Shown here: positions 53,122-64,000 of the stretch, one piece after another
How the letters are laid out: each line of letters opens with the position of its first letter
Numbering within the stretch: position 1 is the first letter of the stretch
Assembly (NCBI GenBank): GCA_030998225.1
Contig: JAPYXD010000727.1
Coordinates: forward strand, 3,100,001-3,164,000
Direction: 5' to 3'
DNA length: 64,000 nucleotides
DNA from: Diplolepis rosae
Taxonomy: Eukaryota > Arthropoda > Insecta > Hymenoptera > Diplolepididae
The notes under the pieces: model-generated
Told to the model about the DNA's origin: nothing
Database searches by the model: none
What the model saw: the letters and a program-made list of their open reading frames with translations, nothing else
Made by a program: the position numbers and the translations under genes

Positions 53122-55246
53122 GTGGTTTTGATTTTATCAGAAGAAATCTGTGTAGGTTATCTAATCTATGTAAAATCGCAGTCGAATTTGTTATCAATTT
53201 ACGGATCAATAATTACGGAATTCTTAGTTAACATTTGAACAATTTTAAGCATGCTGTTCTATTTTTTAATTTATTTTATATTTTATTATCTTATTTCATT
53301 TAATTAATCTTAGTTTTTAATATTTATTTCGTTAGACTCCTTCCGGAGTTTTTTCCACAACGTGGTTTATCCCTGCCGGATTGTGCTGAAGCAGTGTGAG
53401 GTACAGAGATTTTGTAATCTAGAAGCACAGGCAAATGCGGGAGACTGTTACTTAAATCAAAATTATTTAATAAATATTACTTTTGTTTCCATCTTTTTCC
53501 GACCAACCAGCCTGTGCCTCCAATTATGTACCAATTGTATCGACATTTTTATAAATTCCAAATTACAATTATTTTAATAAATTTAATTTGTATCATTTAA
53601 TAATCATTGTGTCTTTTCATTGACTTATCCTCATCCCTAAGCGAGGATCATTCGATCCTAACTTAAAACGAGGAATCTTCGATCAAAGTAAGTATTTACG
53701 TATTTGTGACGTAACACTGGTATAAGGCAACATTGAAAAAAATTTCATTCAAATAAAATACTCAGAAAACTTTGTGAACTACGTAATATTATACACATAT
53801 GAATTTCATTATAAAACTCTAAATAAAAGGTTTCAGTATTCAAAAAACCAAAATTACATCTAAATTTGCATACGAAATTACACTTTACGATTTCTCTCAT
53901 ATAAAATACAAATATAAAATATTTATTTCGAATAAAATAGTATAAAAAAAATTTTACAGTACGTGAATCAACTATATCAATTAAAAAATTAAGTGGAAAA
54001 TATTTTATTTAAAAAAAATAAGAAATTAAGGTTAAAAATCTTCATTCCTAATTACATGGCGATAGTAGGTAAAAATGTTCTCATTTTACGTTTTAGTGGC
54101 TTATATGCATAGAATTTTCAATGAAAAAAAGAAATGCTTTACACAAAGGCGAAATTTTCTAATTGATGCAGTTGATCAAATTTATAAACTCGAAACATGT
54201 TTTAATTAATATATCGATTTAAATCTTCAAAGATTTATTGACATTAAATTTTACTTAGAATTTTCCAAGATTTTCGCATAATCTCAAAAATGTTTTTATT
54301 AAGTGAATATTTTTACAAATATCAATAAAATTCCATATAGCCAATAAATGTTTAAAATTTCAAGTTAAGGTATTGATTGGAAATTTAGTCGCTTTGTTAA
54401 TTAACTATTTTAACAGAAAATTCTTCATTATCGTAGATTTTTTCAATTTTTTAATTAAAAATCTATGCATTGCATCTATGCATGCACCAAAAAGCGAGGT
54501 GAAAATTTTGAATCATCAGCTGCAATTTCTAGGCAACAGAAATTTTAATTCGATTGTGGTAGGGCCCTAGCTGTTTTTCCCTGTCAGTAATCAGGTGCTG
54601 ATCCACTTTTTCAAAAATTTGCAATGAGACGAAAGCGAAAAAAAATAGTTCTAATTATATAATATATAACATTGTATGCAAGATTGTAGCCAATTCTGAA
54701 AAATATTACTCTGAATGCAATGTATAAATAATCATTTTTCAGAAATTTAGGAAAACATGTCGTCCTAATTATATAATGTCCGTAAATTAATAGTATTCAA
54801 TAACGATCGTATTAGAATGGTCAAGGTAATTGGCTGATACGCAGCATGTGCAAGTTCAAACCGCTGACTTCCAAAAATTTTTTTAATGGATTTTATCTAT
54901 CATGTTTAATAGCTTGGTAAAAGACATCTATTAGCATTCATTTACAAGTGACCAAAGGTGTATTTCTTTTCATGTACACTGAAAAATTTTTTTTTCCGAG
55001 AGTCAACTATCACCTATAGTTAAATAGAGAAATAAAGAATTCTAGTTCAATTTAATTCTATTAATATTGCTATGCTGTTTTTACAAAACTCCGGTGTAAA
55101 AAGAATATCTTCTGTATTTATTACTTTTTCACTGTGTAAATAAAAATTTACTTTTGTCAATAATTCTTTAAGACCCACTTTTATCAATATAAATTTTGCT
55201 TTGGTAGATCATAAACGTAAAGTTGTTTTTTGGTTACGTTTAATAC
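53122..55246. other. No gene seen
   Basis: AT-rich. A weak B-box-like GCAAGTTCAAACCGC at about 54858 is not enough for a tRNA or SINE call. Confidence 0.4.
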
Positions 55247-55555
55247 ATGCGCCTGAAAGGATCTGTCCGTCAAATCAACTTGCTTTCTTTGTTTTTCTTA
55301 CTAAACTTGAACTTTGTCATTTCAACTAGGATTGCAAAGTTGGCGCCTGTCCTAACTAGGCAAAATAGTATACGGGTACAAGGAATTTTTTTCGGTGTAC
55401 ATATATCCACATTAGACTCTCTTTCTACAAAGCTGAATTTCGAAATTATAAAAAAAAATAACAACGATTGTCTAGTTTATATGTTGACTCTAATTTACAA
55501 TCCGAATCGATTTCTTCACCAAATAAGTACTTGTAATAATGTTTCTTCAAATTGA
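55247..55555 (+). CDS. Small ORF with a signal-peptide-like N-terminus, unrecognised
   Basis: It is 102 residues from an ATG. The first 26 look like a signal peptide (basic start, LLSLFFLLNLNFVIS core, then T-R). The rest has no known domain and only two Cys. There is no clear promoter or polyadenylation signal, so it may be chance or a gene fragment. Confidence 0.25.
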   Translation: MRLKGSVRQINLLSLFFLLNLNFVISTRIAKLAPVLTRQNSIRVQGIFFGVHISTLDSLSTKLNFEIIKKNNNDCLVYMLTLIYNPNRFLHQISTCNNVSSN

Positions 55556-55738
55556 ATTTAATTTATTGTTCATTATTTACATTTTTTCGTATTATGTAGA
55601 TAGAAGTATATCCGAAACAGAATACAGGAGTACGTGAAAAAATCCTGTACGGAAATAATTGTAATTCATACCTATAAGCTCCTAATTAAAATTTCTAAAT
55701 TTTTTGTAAATTAAAAATATTCAGAACAAAATTAAGTA

Positions 55739-58107
55739 CCCAGGCGGAAATTTACAACCGGCGCAGCACCGCGCCAGCACTGCCAGCGGACTTCCAGCGC
55801 TGGCATAGTGCTGGCAGTAGATCCCCATGAAGTCTGTCGCGGTGCTGGCAAAACTTCGAAAGTAACACCGGCATAATGCTGACCAGCAGTGCTGCGTTAG
55901 CGCTGAACTTCAGTGCTGGCGCGGTGCTGGCAGAACTCCGATAGTTAACAATGGCATAGTGCTGACCAGCAGCGCTGCACGAGTGCTGACCACCGGTACT
56001 GCGCTAGCGCAGGCCTTCAGTGCTGGTGCGGTGCTGGCACTAGTACAGAATGTCACTCCGCTGGGAGTTGTCTTTTAGTACTGGGGCGGTATTGGAAAGT
56101 GTACCGAAAATCTGTATTGTACTAAGATAAAAAATACAGGGAAAGTTCGAGTTAAGACTCTAATATTTACCGTTTTTAACGGCAACGGAGGGATATTCGC
56201 TTGGAAAGTTAAGTTTACTGTTTTCACAGTAAAAAATCTGTTTTCAAGCTAGAAAATTTTTTCTGAGTAAATTGACAATACTTTTTCGATTCACGTACAC
56301 AGAAAAAAAATTTCAGTAGGTTTGACTACTTTTTAACTTACTTTCCGTAGTTCGTAAAGGCCCCAGTGTCATTTTTGAAGTTAAGTGAACTGCAGGAACA
56401 TAAGTAGGTAAATGAAATAAGAGCAGTAGTTGAATCGATGAATATTCTTAGTACATTTCAAAACTTTATTCACTTTCAAGCAGACTCTAACTTACCTACA
56501 AACACACATTCCCCTCTACACTACACAAACGCTCGTATAGGTAGTATTAAAACTTATTCTTAACGCTGCGGGGGTTCGAACCCTCTCTACTTACAATTAA
56601 CGCATTACTAACCTAACGACTAAGTATCTCGGCTGCGCACGCTTGGAATACAAGAATGAAAATAGCGCTTATAACCTTCAACTACTGCAGGGCCGTGTAA
56701 AAAGTGTATAGGCCCCGTGTAATCGGGAATTTTTATATTTTATCCCGATTTATGATTCTGATTAAAATTTTTAAGATTTTTAATTATTAAATCGACTTTC
56801 TATCAAATAAAATATTTTTGAAAGAAAGCGATCCAATTTTTGAATTAAAGAACATTACATAATAAAAAGATTTATATACATTTTAGAATTATTAACTTTT
56901 ATTATTGTATATTAGTGATACTTTATACAGGTTATGATTCCTCTAATTTTTGTTTTCAAGAGTAAAATCAACGTATGTTCAGAATCTGAAAATTTTGAGT
57001 TTTTTCAATTTCAAAAATATGATGAAACTTTGGAATCTGGAAAATTATCTCAAAACGAATTTATGCATTCAAGTTCGCAATAAGTTATTCCAACTTATGA
57101 AGTACTATTAAAAAAATAGTACACATGGACTCCTTACTGGGACAGTACTAATCCGTACCGCGCCAACGCTCGACATAAATCCCTAAGTCAGCTTCCAGCC
57201 AGCACTTGGACTCCATACTGGGGCAGTACTAAACCAGTACCGCGCCAACGCTCGGCGCAGTACTAATGATTACTACAGGAATTGCTCCTCATTTACAACT
57301 GGCGCGGTACCATGCCGTTCGTAAGATCCGGCATAAGTCCTACTTTACCGCCTGGGTTATCGACAATATCCATTTTGCATAATAACAGCTGAAGTAGAGA
57401 ATTCGTAATCTGGAATCATGCATCACCCAAGTCAAAAAAATATGAACAGCAGTACTTTAAAAACATTTATCAGATTATAATAAATATGATCATTGATCGC
57501 CCCCTTTTTGAATTTAAATTATTTTTTTTATATTTAAGCAAATTTTTTAATTATCTCTTTTTTTTATCAAAAAATTATTTTGTTGGTTTTATCGAAACCG
57601 CAGCATACTTTGGTACAATCATAAAACCAATCGATGGAAAGTTTAACTAATTCAAACAATAAACTTTGGTTTACTTCAATAAAAATGTTTTTCGATCAGC
57701 GAAATTTTACTTACCATCACACCAATGCGGGCACACAAACTAATGTGTAGAGTGTAATTGATTTTTTTTTAGAGTACTGCTCATAGCATTACTAACATGT
57801 TTGTTGGCAATGAAAGGCGATAGAAAGGCTTGGCATTACTAAAAAGTTGGCTATTTGCTAATACTGAACGGTGGCACTGCGCCGGTGCTATTCCAGTGCT
57901 GCGCCGATGCTTGGAAATACACAAATTTTGGCTGTTTGCCAGCACTGAAAAGCAGTACTGCGCCGGTGTTTAGCCAGTGCCGCCCCAGTGGTGTGCCAAC
58001 GCTTGGCACAATGCTGATCGGCAGCACTAGCATTACTCACGGGTTACAACCGGAACGGTACCGCGCCGGTTGTAAGGATTGGCAGTACACCGATTTTTCC
58101 GCCTGGG
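55739..58107. mobile_element. S family composite element, GC-rich motifs, TA-flanked
   Basis: The ends CCCAGGCGGAAA and TTTTTCCGCCTGGG (58094-58107) are inverted and beside TA. A second right end lies at 57356. Subterminal palindromes of the form TTACAACCGGCGC..GCGCCGGTTGTAA occur near 55749 and 58046. The GC-rich parts 55739-56110, 57120-57356 and 57860-58107 consist of GCGCTGGC / CCAGTGCTG / CAGTACTG motifs. AT-rich DNA, including a tRNA-like repeat, fills the middle. Confidence 0.65.
56560..56645 (-). repeat. tRNA-like (SINE-type) Pol III promoter
   Basis: Minus strand: a degenerate A box (TTAGTCGTTAGGTTAG) is followed about 40 bases later by a perfect B box GGGTTCGAACCCC in a T-arm-like hairpin. 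The acceptor does not pair well, so a tRNA-derived SINE is more likely than a tRNA. Confidence 0.4.
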
Positions 58108-58197
58108 TATGGCATTTTAAAATATAATTTCAATTTTATTCAAATTTCATAATATTTCAATTCAATTTTTATCATTATACACTATTTTCTTTAGGTA

Positions 58198-58473
58198 CAC
58201 GGAGAAACTCTTTATATCAACTTCTACTATAGTATTTTTCAATTTAGGGAACCTAAAGGGAACCTTTTGTATAAAAAAATACTAAACATTAGGAGAATGA
58301 TATGAAACTTTAGCATAGCTCATAACAAATTTTAATATATTGTAATTCAGACTAAAGTTTCATATCATTCTCCTAAAATTTAGTATTTTTTTAACAAAAG
58401 GTTTTAGAGTGATACATTCTTCACTAAATTGAAAAATACTTTAGTAAAAATTGATATAAAAAGTTTTTTCGTG
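58198..58473. mobile_element. MITE with CACGGAGAAACTC ends, 276 bases, TA-flanked
   Basis: The ends CACGGAGAAACTCTTTATATC and GATATAAAAAGTTTTTTCGTG are inverted, both beside TA. The inner arms are also inverted, giving a full hairpin. Confidence 0.8.
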
Positions 58474-59901
58474 TACTATACTATTAATTGAAAGTGCAAG
58501 TTGTATTGACCTTTGGTCTTAAATACTGGTTTAGTGTTGGGAAAGATTGACTTTCTGGTCGAAAATGATGAAGTTAATATCAATCTGACATTTTGGCTCA
58601 GATCGGAGCCCTTATTAGTGTTTTTTATTAAAACCTAACAAAAATACAGAAAAAGTGGGAAGCTGAATTGAGATTTTCTTGGAAAAAAATATTTTAGATT
58701 TGAAAAGACGTAGCTTTTTTACATGGTAAATAAATTGTATATTTGAAAACGAAAAGGCTTGAATATAAAATAATCCTATAAACATTTTTTACAAGCAAAA
58801 TATTTCAAAGAAATTCTTTACGTAACATTTTTTGCACGGCAAATTGAGTATGTATTGTATGGGTGTAAAATACATGATTTATATTTCTTGGAATAAGTAT
58901 ACTTAGTAAACTCCAAAAACGTAAACTATTACAAATTACAATTGTTATATAAAAATGTTACGTCAATTTAACAACCCACTTTTTCTGTATATTTTCATAA
59001 TTTAATAAAAAATACTGATGAGGGTTCCAATCTAAGTTGAAATATCAGATTGATATTAATTTCATCATTTATGGACCTCAAAGCAAATATTTTCCAAAAA
59101 TATACTACTATTAATTTCTACTTACAGACAATTTCAAAACAGCATTTAAGAAGAGATATTAAAATATTGAAATAAGACGATAAGCTTATAAATTATAGAC
59201 TTTTTTTACCTATGTAAAAAACAAGATTCAGATATACTTTCAGCTTAAACTGTTTGCAAAAAGTGTCTTATTTTTTTATTTAAATTTAAAAATTGTTTAA
59301 TTAATAATTATACTTGCAAATACAAAAATGTAGTAACATCGTATGAAATTTGATACTTCCATTTTTCACTCACTTTATTTGATTTTTTAATTTAATTCCA
59401 CTGACACTCCAAGTTAATCAAAATTATTGTCAAAAGAATTTATTCACTTATTTTCATTTTTAAATTTTTACCAAACTTTATTAAATTATAGTTGAGGAAA
59501 AGATTGCAAAATAAAGTTAAGAGGGTATAGAAGTGACTTGGATTATAATTATAATTATTTTAAAATAAGTTATTAAATATATATGAATTGCAAGTATATA
59601 TATAGGTATATGAATATATGTATATATAATGTATAGTATTCAATTTAGTGCTAGTTCAACCCTAAGCCGTTTCTATGTTTTTTACACAAAAATTCATGTA
59701 CCACCTTTATGCGGCACTTCATGTATACCTCTATATACGGCTCTCCAAGTATACTTATGTCAATTTTATTTATTTATTTTTTTTCATTATATCATATTTC
59801 AAATAAGTTTTAGTCAATTTAAAACCTGTAAGAATTCCTTATATACCTTAGAGTTATGGTATTTTAAAATCTCGATTTTATATATTTTAGTAATAAATTT
59901 T
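58474..59901. other. No gene seen
   Basis: AT-rich sequence with a TATATA microsatellite near 59580-59630 and no supported ORF. Confidence 0.4.
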
Positions 59902-59936
59902 CACTGAAGAGGACTCCAATTCGAGTCGAAACGTTA
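59902..59936 (+). ncRNA. Hammerhead-like core motif, copy 3
   Basis: CTGAAGA (59904), a GACTC...GAGTC stem, and GAAAC. The stem sequence differs from copies 1 and 2 but still pairs. Confidence 0.3.
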
Positions 59937-59999
59937 GAAAGGATGTAAAACTGTGTTTTCATTATTTCTGGAACCTAAAGCCAATTAATACACAAATCG

Positions 60000-60537
60000 A
60001 ATATAAATATCAATAATTGTTTCATCTTTTTCAAGCCTGTTTTTAAAAGAGCCAAATATATATTAACAGACAGACACTTTCGTAAAAACCGTTTTTTCTG
60101 ACTCAGGGGGTCTTAAAACGTAAAAATTTGATGAAAATTTCTAAATTCATTTTACACATAAAACGAATACTTTCTCATTCATGATGAGAATGTAAAAATG
60201 GATAAATTACAAGCTTGATTTTTTATAAATTATAAATATCATAAAATTTAAAATCATTTTTCATATTGCCAGTCCAGATATTCATATGCACTTGCCTAAT
60301 TTAAGTAAAATTTAATTTATTCAAGTATGTCTTCTTTGGATCTAATATGTCGAACTCGGATCAAATTAATTTTTTTGTTGAATAATATGCTAAAGTCGCA
60401 GTTCTTCCTTTTCTTTAATATTGGACAAATTTTCAAAATTCTATATTGGAAATTTATATTAAAAACTGTTCGCCTATTTTAGAACGATCTAGGCGCTTCT
60501 TTAATGGTGTTATAAGGTTAATTTTAATTCATTACAG
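60000..60537 (+). repeat. Paralogous segment matching intron DNA at 13 kb and 26.6-27.9 kb
   Basis: 60000-60055 resembles 13017-13070, 60235-60290 resembles 26580-26627, and 60290-60537 resembles 27626-27877 up to the splice acceptor. It lacks the MITE at 26636-27330. Confidence 0.7.
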
Positions 60538-60596
60538 CAGAAGACATAGGTAGAGGTAAAGCCAGGGACGGTCAACCTCTAAGGATCAATGGATGA
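60538..60596 (+). pseudogene. Truncated paralogue of the 27878 terminal exon
   Basis: It follows a conserved acceptor TTACAG|CA. In the same phase it reads EDIGRGKARDGQPLRING and then TGA. The (GK)n tract is reduced to one GRGK, and the repeats are lost. Confidence 0.5.
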
Positions 60597-60661
60597 GGTG
60601 TCCGCGTAGTATTATTATTATTTTTAGATCAGGCGGACATTAACCCATTATTACCCAAGCG

Positions 60662-61107
60662 AAATCCAGGGTAGATAGCACCAAACTAACTATTAGATCA
60701 CTGTCCAAATGAAAAACAAATTTACCCGTCTTTTTTCTTTTTGCGATTCCAATTGTTTATGCGAAATTATTTAAACAAATTAACAAAGATTTTGCAATTT
60801 CAAAAAACTGATAATGCCAATCGATTCTACGGGAAAAAAATTTCGAAAACCTCTATAGCATTTTTTGTCAGATTCTATTTTGTTAGTGTATTATCGTTAT
60901 AAACAATGACATCCTGAGGGGAGATGCTGTGCCCCGTTCTACCCCAAGCCGAATCTACGTTAGATAGCACCAAACTAACTATTGGATCACTGTCCAAATG
61001 GAAAAAAAAATTTACCCGTGTTTTTTCTTTTTGCGATTCCAATTGTTTATGCGAAATTATTTAAACAAATTAACAAAAATTTTGCAATTTCAAAAAACTG
61101 ATAATGC
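60662..61107 (+). repeat. Direct repeat pair, about 157 bases, 289-base offset
   Basis: 60662-60818 and 60951-61107 share AGATAGCACCAAACTAACTA and the following 140 bases with few changes. Confidence 0.8.
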
Positions 61108-62739
61108 TACAATTGAGTCCATGTTTTCTGCAGGTACATTTTGCACTTTTACAGTCCGTCTTACATTTGCACGACACTGATTCTAGCGATTGGTTGGGAA
61201 TCATTACAGAGTTTATTATCAAGTACAAAATTGACTAGGAAATCACAAAAATCCGTTAGACTGGGGCTGGACATTAAATAAAAACGGAGTCATACCTGTA
61301 AAAGTCGTTGGTTCTTTAATTCCTAACCAAACGTTAGTGAAATCTGCTTTTTTTTTATAGATGATCATTTTTGATATAAATCACAGGGAAGTGTTTCGAT
61401 GGTAACATTAAAATCACGAGACGGACAATAGAAAAAATTTTAAATGCATTCTTCACCTATAAGGGTTGCAAATTATTGTTTGAAAATATCACGATTATTA
61501 TTATTTCGACGCGGTCTATCGATTTTTTAAAAAAATGGTCGAAATTGGACCTGTACATCCCAAGATATTGCATGTTTTTTCTTTTTGTCACTTTCACGTG
61601 GATATACTTCTATGGGAAATTTCCTGCTCTATAACTTTTGTTTGAAAACTTTTTTTCTCCGAAGCACTCGTATTCTTCAATCCAGGAGTGAATGAAAAAA
61701 TAACACGAATTTTTAACTTAAACCCTCCCCCCTATATCGAAGCGTATAAAAATCGCTGTCCAATTTGTACTCGGATTGTTTTTAACACCCGCAAGAATGT
61801 CTCTGATTTTTTTGGTAGCTGTAGGATTTATTTCCCAAAACGGGCCGAAAATCGGCTAATTTGACTGGACTAAAATAGTAATAGCAATTAACGCAATTAG
61901 TAAGTTTTACAAAAATGTATTGTTTTTTTGAAGTCTGTTATGAAATATGACGATTGAATCAAAATGGCTGGATCATTGATTTGGAAGTTATGGATTGATG
62001 ATAAATTTTCGACGATGAAATAAAAAATAAATTTTCTATTTTTTCTGTTTACTCGTTTCAAAAAAATGTTTTCATAGCACCTCCTTTGAAAATCCGATTT
62101 TTGGTACCTGTAGAGCGGATTTGTTTTATTATAATGTCTTATGACATTCGGCTTTTCATAAGTAACTTCTACCGTATGCAGAGAAGAGGAAATCATACAC
62201 AGTGAGTGGTCGAAGCAATCGATGGCCAGAAAGATATTTACGTGGCATATTGGATCAAGCAATTTGAGAATATTTTCAATAAATATCATCTTGTAATAGA
62301 TTAAACAATAGTGTACATTGACAAAAACGCCTATTTCATTTTTCCACTTTTTCTCGTCATTCATTCTCCAAAATAAATATACTTTTTTAAAGATCCACTA
62401 AACTACTATTTTTTTTCTTGTAGTGGTACATTATTAGAAGTCTGCCCTAAATTTTTAGCCCTTAATATGGAAAATTAAAAAATTTATGAATTCTTTAGTA
62501 ACAATAGACATTTTTCCCACTTTTTTGACTTTAGCATTTTTTAAAAAATATTTGAATTTAATTTTTGGCTATATAGCCTATGGAGTCTTCTAAATTAAGT
62601 ATTCAAGAAGTTTAAAAAAAAAATTTCGGGTCAATATATGTAATTTTTCATTTTTTTATAACAATTTTTCTCGCCTGGGTCCTTTGGACGACTCATGTGT
62701 GGTAAGCGTGTTACTCCAGAGAAGTGTGGTAAGCAAGGG
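61108..62739. other. No supported gene; one AT-rich 155-codon minus frame
   Basis: The frame at 61897-62364 (minus) is long for this composition, but it has no domain, repeat or splice evidence and may be chance. Confidence 0.3.
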
Positions 62740-62862
62740 TTAATATTATTATAATAATTTGTGACGTACATTTTGAAACTATACTGTATATTATTAAAGT
62801 TTACCGAACTGTGATGCATTCTTTAATATTTGGTACGTCACAAATTATTACAATAATATTAA
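62740..62862. repeat. Small hairpin repeat
   Basis: TTAATATTATTATAATAATT..GTGACGTAC is followed by its inverse GGTACGTCACAAATTATTAC..; 123 bases in all. Confidence 0.75.
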
Positions 62863-64000
62863 ATAGTCTCCAACTTGTCCATATGTCCCAGCTTTTCTAA
62901 CAATTGAGTAAAGTTTCTCGAACTATTTTTCTCCGTGTATTCATAAAATTAAGCAAGATAATTAATAACATGCACAATTTATTTTTTATATTCACGGTCG
63001 GTTTATTTCTCTTTTAACAAGGCTTTCTTGAATTTGATCTAGTTTGAAGGTAATCCCTAAATATATTGCTCCAGACCCATCCATGGAAATAATGATTGTA
63101 CCTGTCATTTTTACAATCATAATCAACTCATTATATCGTAATGAATTTCTCATAAAATAGATAAATAATTGAAACATACAAATTTTACTAATTATATCGT
63201 TGAAAACAGGAAAAATTTTATTTCACAAAAAAATTACGAACGTACAGAAATTATTATTAATATTATTATTATTATTACAATTATTAATTATTACAGAAAC
63301 ATATATAAAAACTTTTATCTTAACAAAACATCAATTTTTCAAAAACGGCACGATTTTAATAAATGACCCTATTTCAAATTCTGATGTAAGAAACGACGTA
63401 AAAAACTACATAAAAGAAGACGTAGAAACTACATAAGAAACGACGTTAGAAACGATGTAGTTAGCTACGTAGGAACTGACGTTACGTCGGAAATCGGGAT
63501 AGAAGACCACGTAATTTCTGACGCAGTTTCCTATGTCTTTTTCTACGTAGTTTTCTAGGTACGAAATTTACCTTTCTATAATTTTTAGAACAGAGAAATC
63601 AGCAAGATAGATAACATTTCCAGATCAACTTAGTCATGTCAAGTCTTCCCTAAACGAACGAAACTTTGGACCTACTTTTGACAAACTAAAGCCTAAAATA
63701 TCAAACTTAAAAATTTTATTTCATCAAAAGATATCCAAATTTGTTTACAAATCTGATAAACACTAGAATATAAATTTTTGATCAAGGCGAAGTGCAACAT
63801 TCACTGATTTAAAAAACTTATTTTTTTAGTAATGCCAAGATAGTATACAATTGATACGTTAATTTGTTTTTCTTCATATCACGTTAATTTAATTGGAACG
63901 AATTTCGTCTATTAAACAAAGTTTCCTTATCTACATTAATAAAACTAATTAAGATAATTAAAAACAAGGGCATTCATTTCTTATATTCACGATCGGTTTA
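62863..64000. other. No gene; short ACGTAG-motif cluster and a split direct repeat
   Basis: GAAACGACGTA / CTACGTAG motifs cluster at 63385-63562. TTATATTCACGGTCGGTTTA (about 62987) recurs at the right edge (from about 63981, one difference), so a repeat may continue beyond the window. Confidence 0.5.

Noticed and set aside
54820..54900. Possible tRNA-like sequence with GTTCAAACC
   Set aside because: The A box and cloverleaf are too poor to support a tRNA or SINE call.
61897..62364. 155-codon minus frame
   Set aside because: AT-rich amino-acid composition, no domain or gene signals; not called as a gene.

Overview
This is a eukaryotic, AT-rich, insect-like window. The coding exons are flanked by GT..AG introns, polyadenylation signals (AATAAA) follow two gene ends, and nearly everything else is interspersed repeat: non-LTR and Ty3/Gypsy retrotransposons, mariner, hAT-like and TTAA-target DNA transposons, and many hairpin (fold-back) elements. 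I see no bacterial operons, rRNA or CRISPR. The repeat mix and two fast-evolving apparently secreted genes would fit a parasitoid or gall-forming insect such as a wasp, but the species cannot be fixed from the sequence.

Layout: 1-4850 is a decayed I-superfamily non-LTR retrotransposon on the minus strand. 5078-10480 is a run of hairpin and terminal-inverted-repeat elements. 10708-24235 is the best host gene: four exons on the plus strand that splice in frame to a 264-residue secreted chymotrypsin-fold protein in which all three catalytic positions appear to be replaced. Its second intron is about 10.9 kb and is packed with nested elements. 24427-27330 holds a probable Kolobok-type remnant and two hairpin elements. 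27878-28626 is the last exon of a second host gene with a (Gly-Lys)6 tract and imperfect His/Gln/Pro-rich repeats; a broken paralogue lies at 60538. 28730-43550 holds no convincing host gene. It is made of nested inverted-repeat elements, including a near-perfect 2.2-kb palindrome and several palindromes flanked by TTAA. 43818-51576 is a Ty3/Gypsy complex: two LTRs in plus orientation enclose a minus-strand gag-pol (split by a TTAA-targeted palindrome) and a plus-strand integrase remnant. 51577-64000 is mostly non-coding, with a GC-rich element built of short inverted motifs at 55739-58107.

No set of genes here forms a pathway. The two host genes share a design, a small upstream exon or exons joined through a phase-1 intron, which is common in secreted insect proteins. 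The strongest unusual signals are the dead protease homologue with a tandemly duplicated signal-peptide exon, the density of long palindromes, and three copies of a hammerhead-like core motif. Coordinates of repeats were read by eye and may be off by a few bases.
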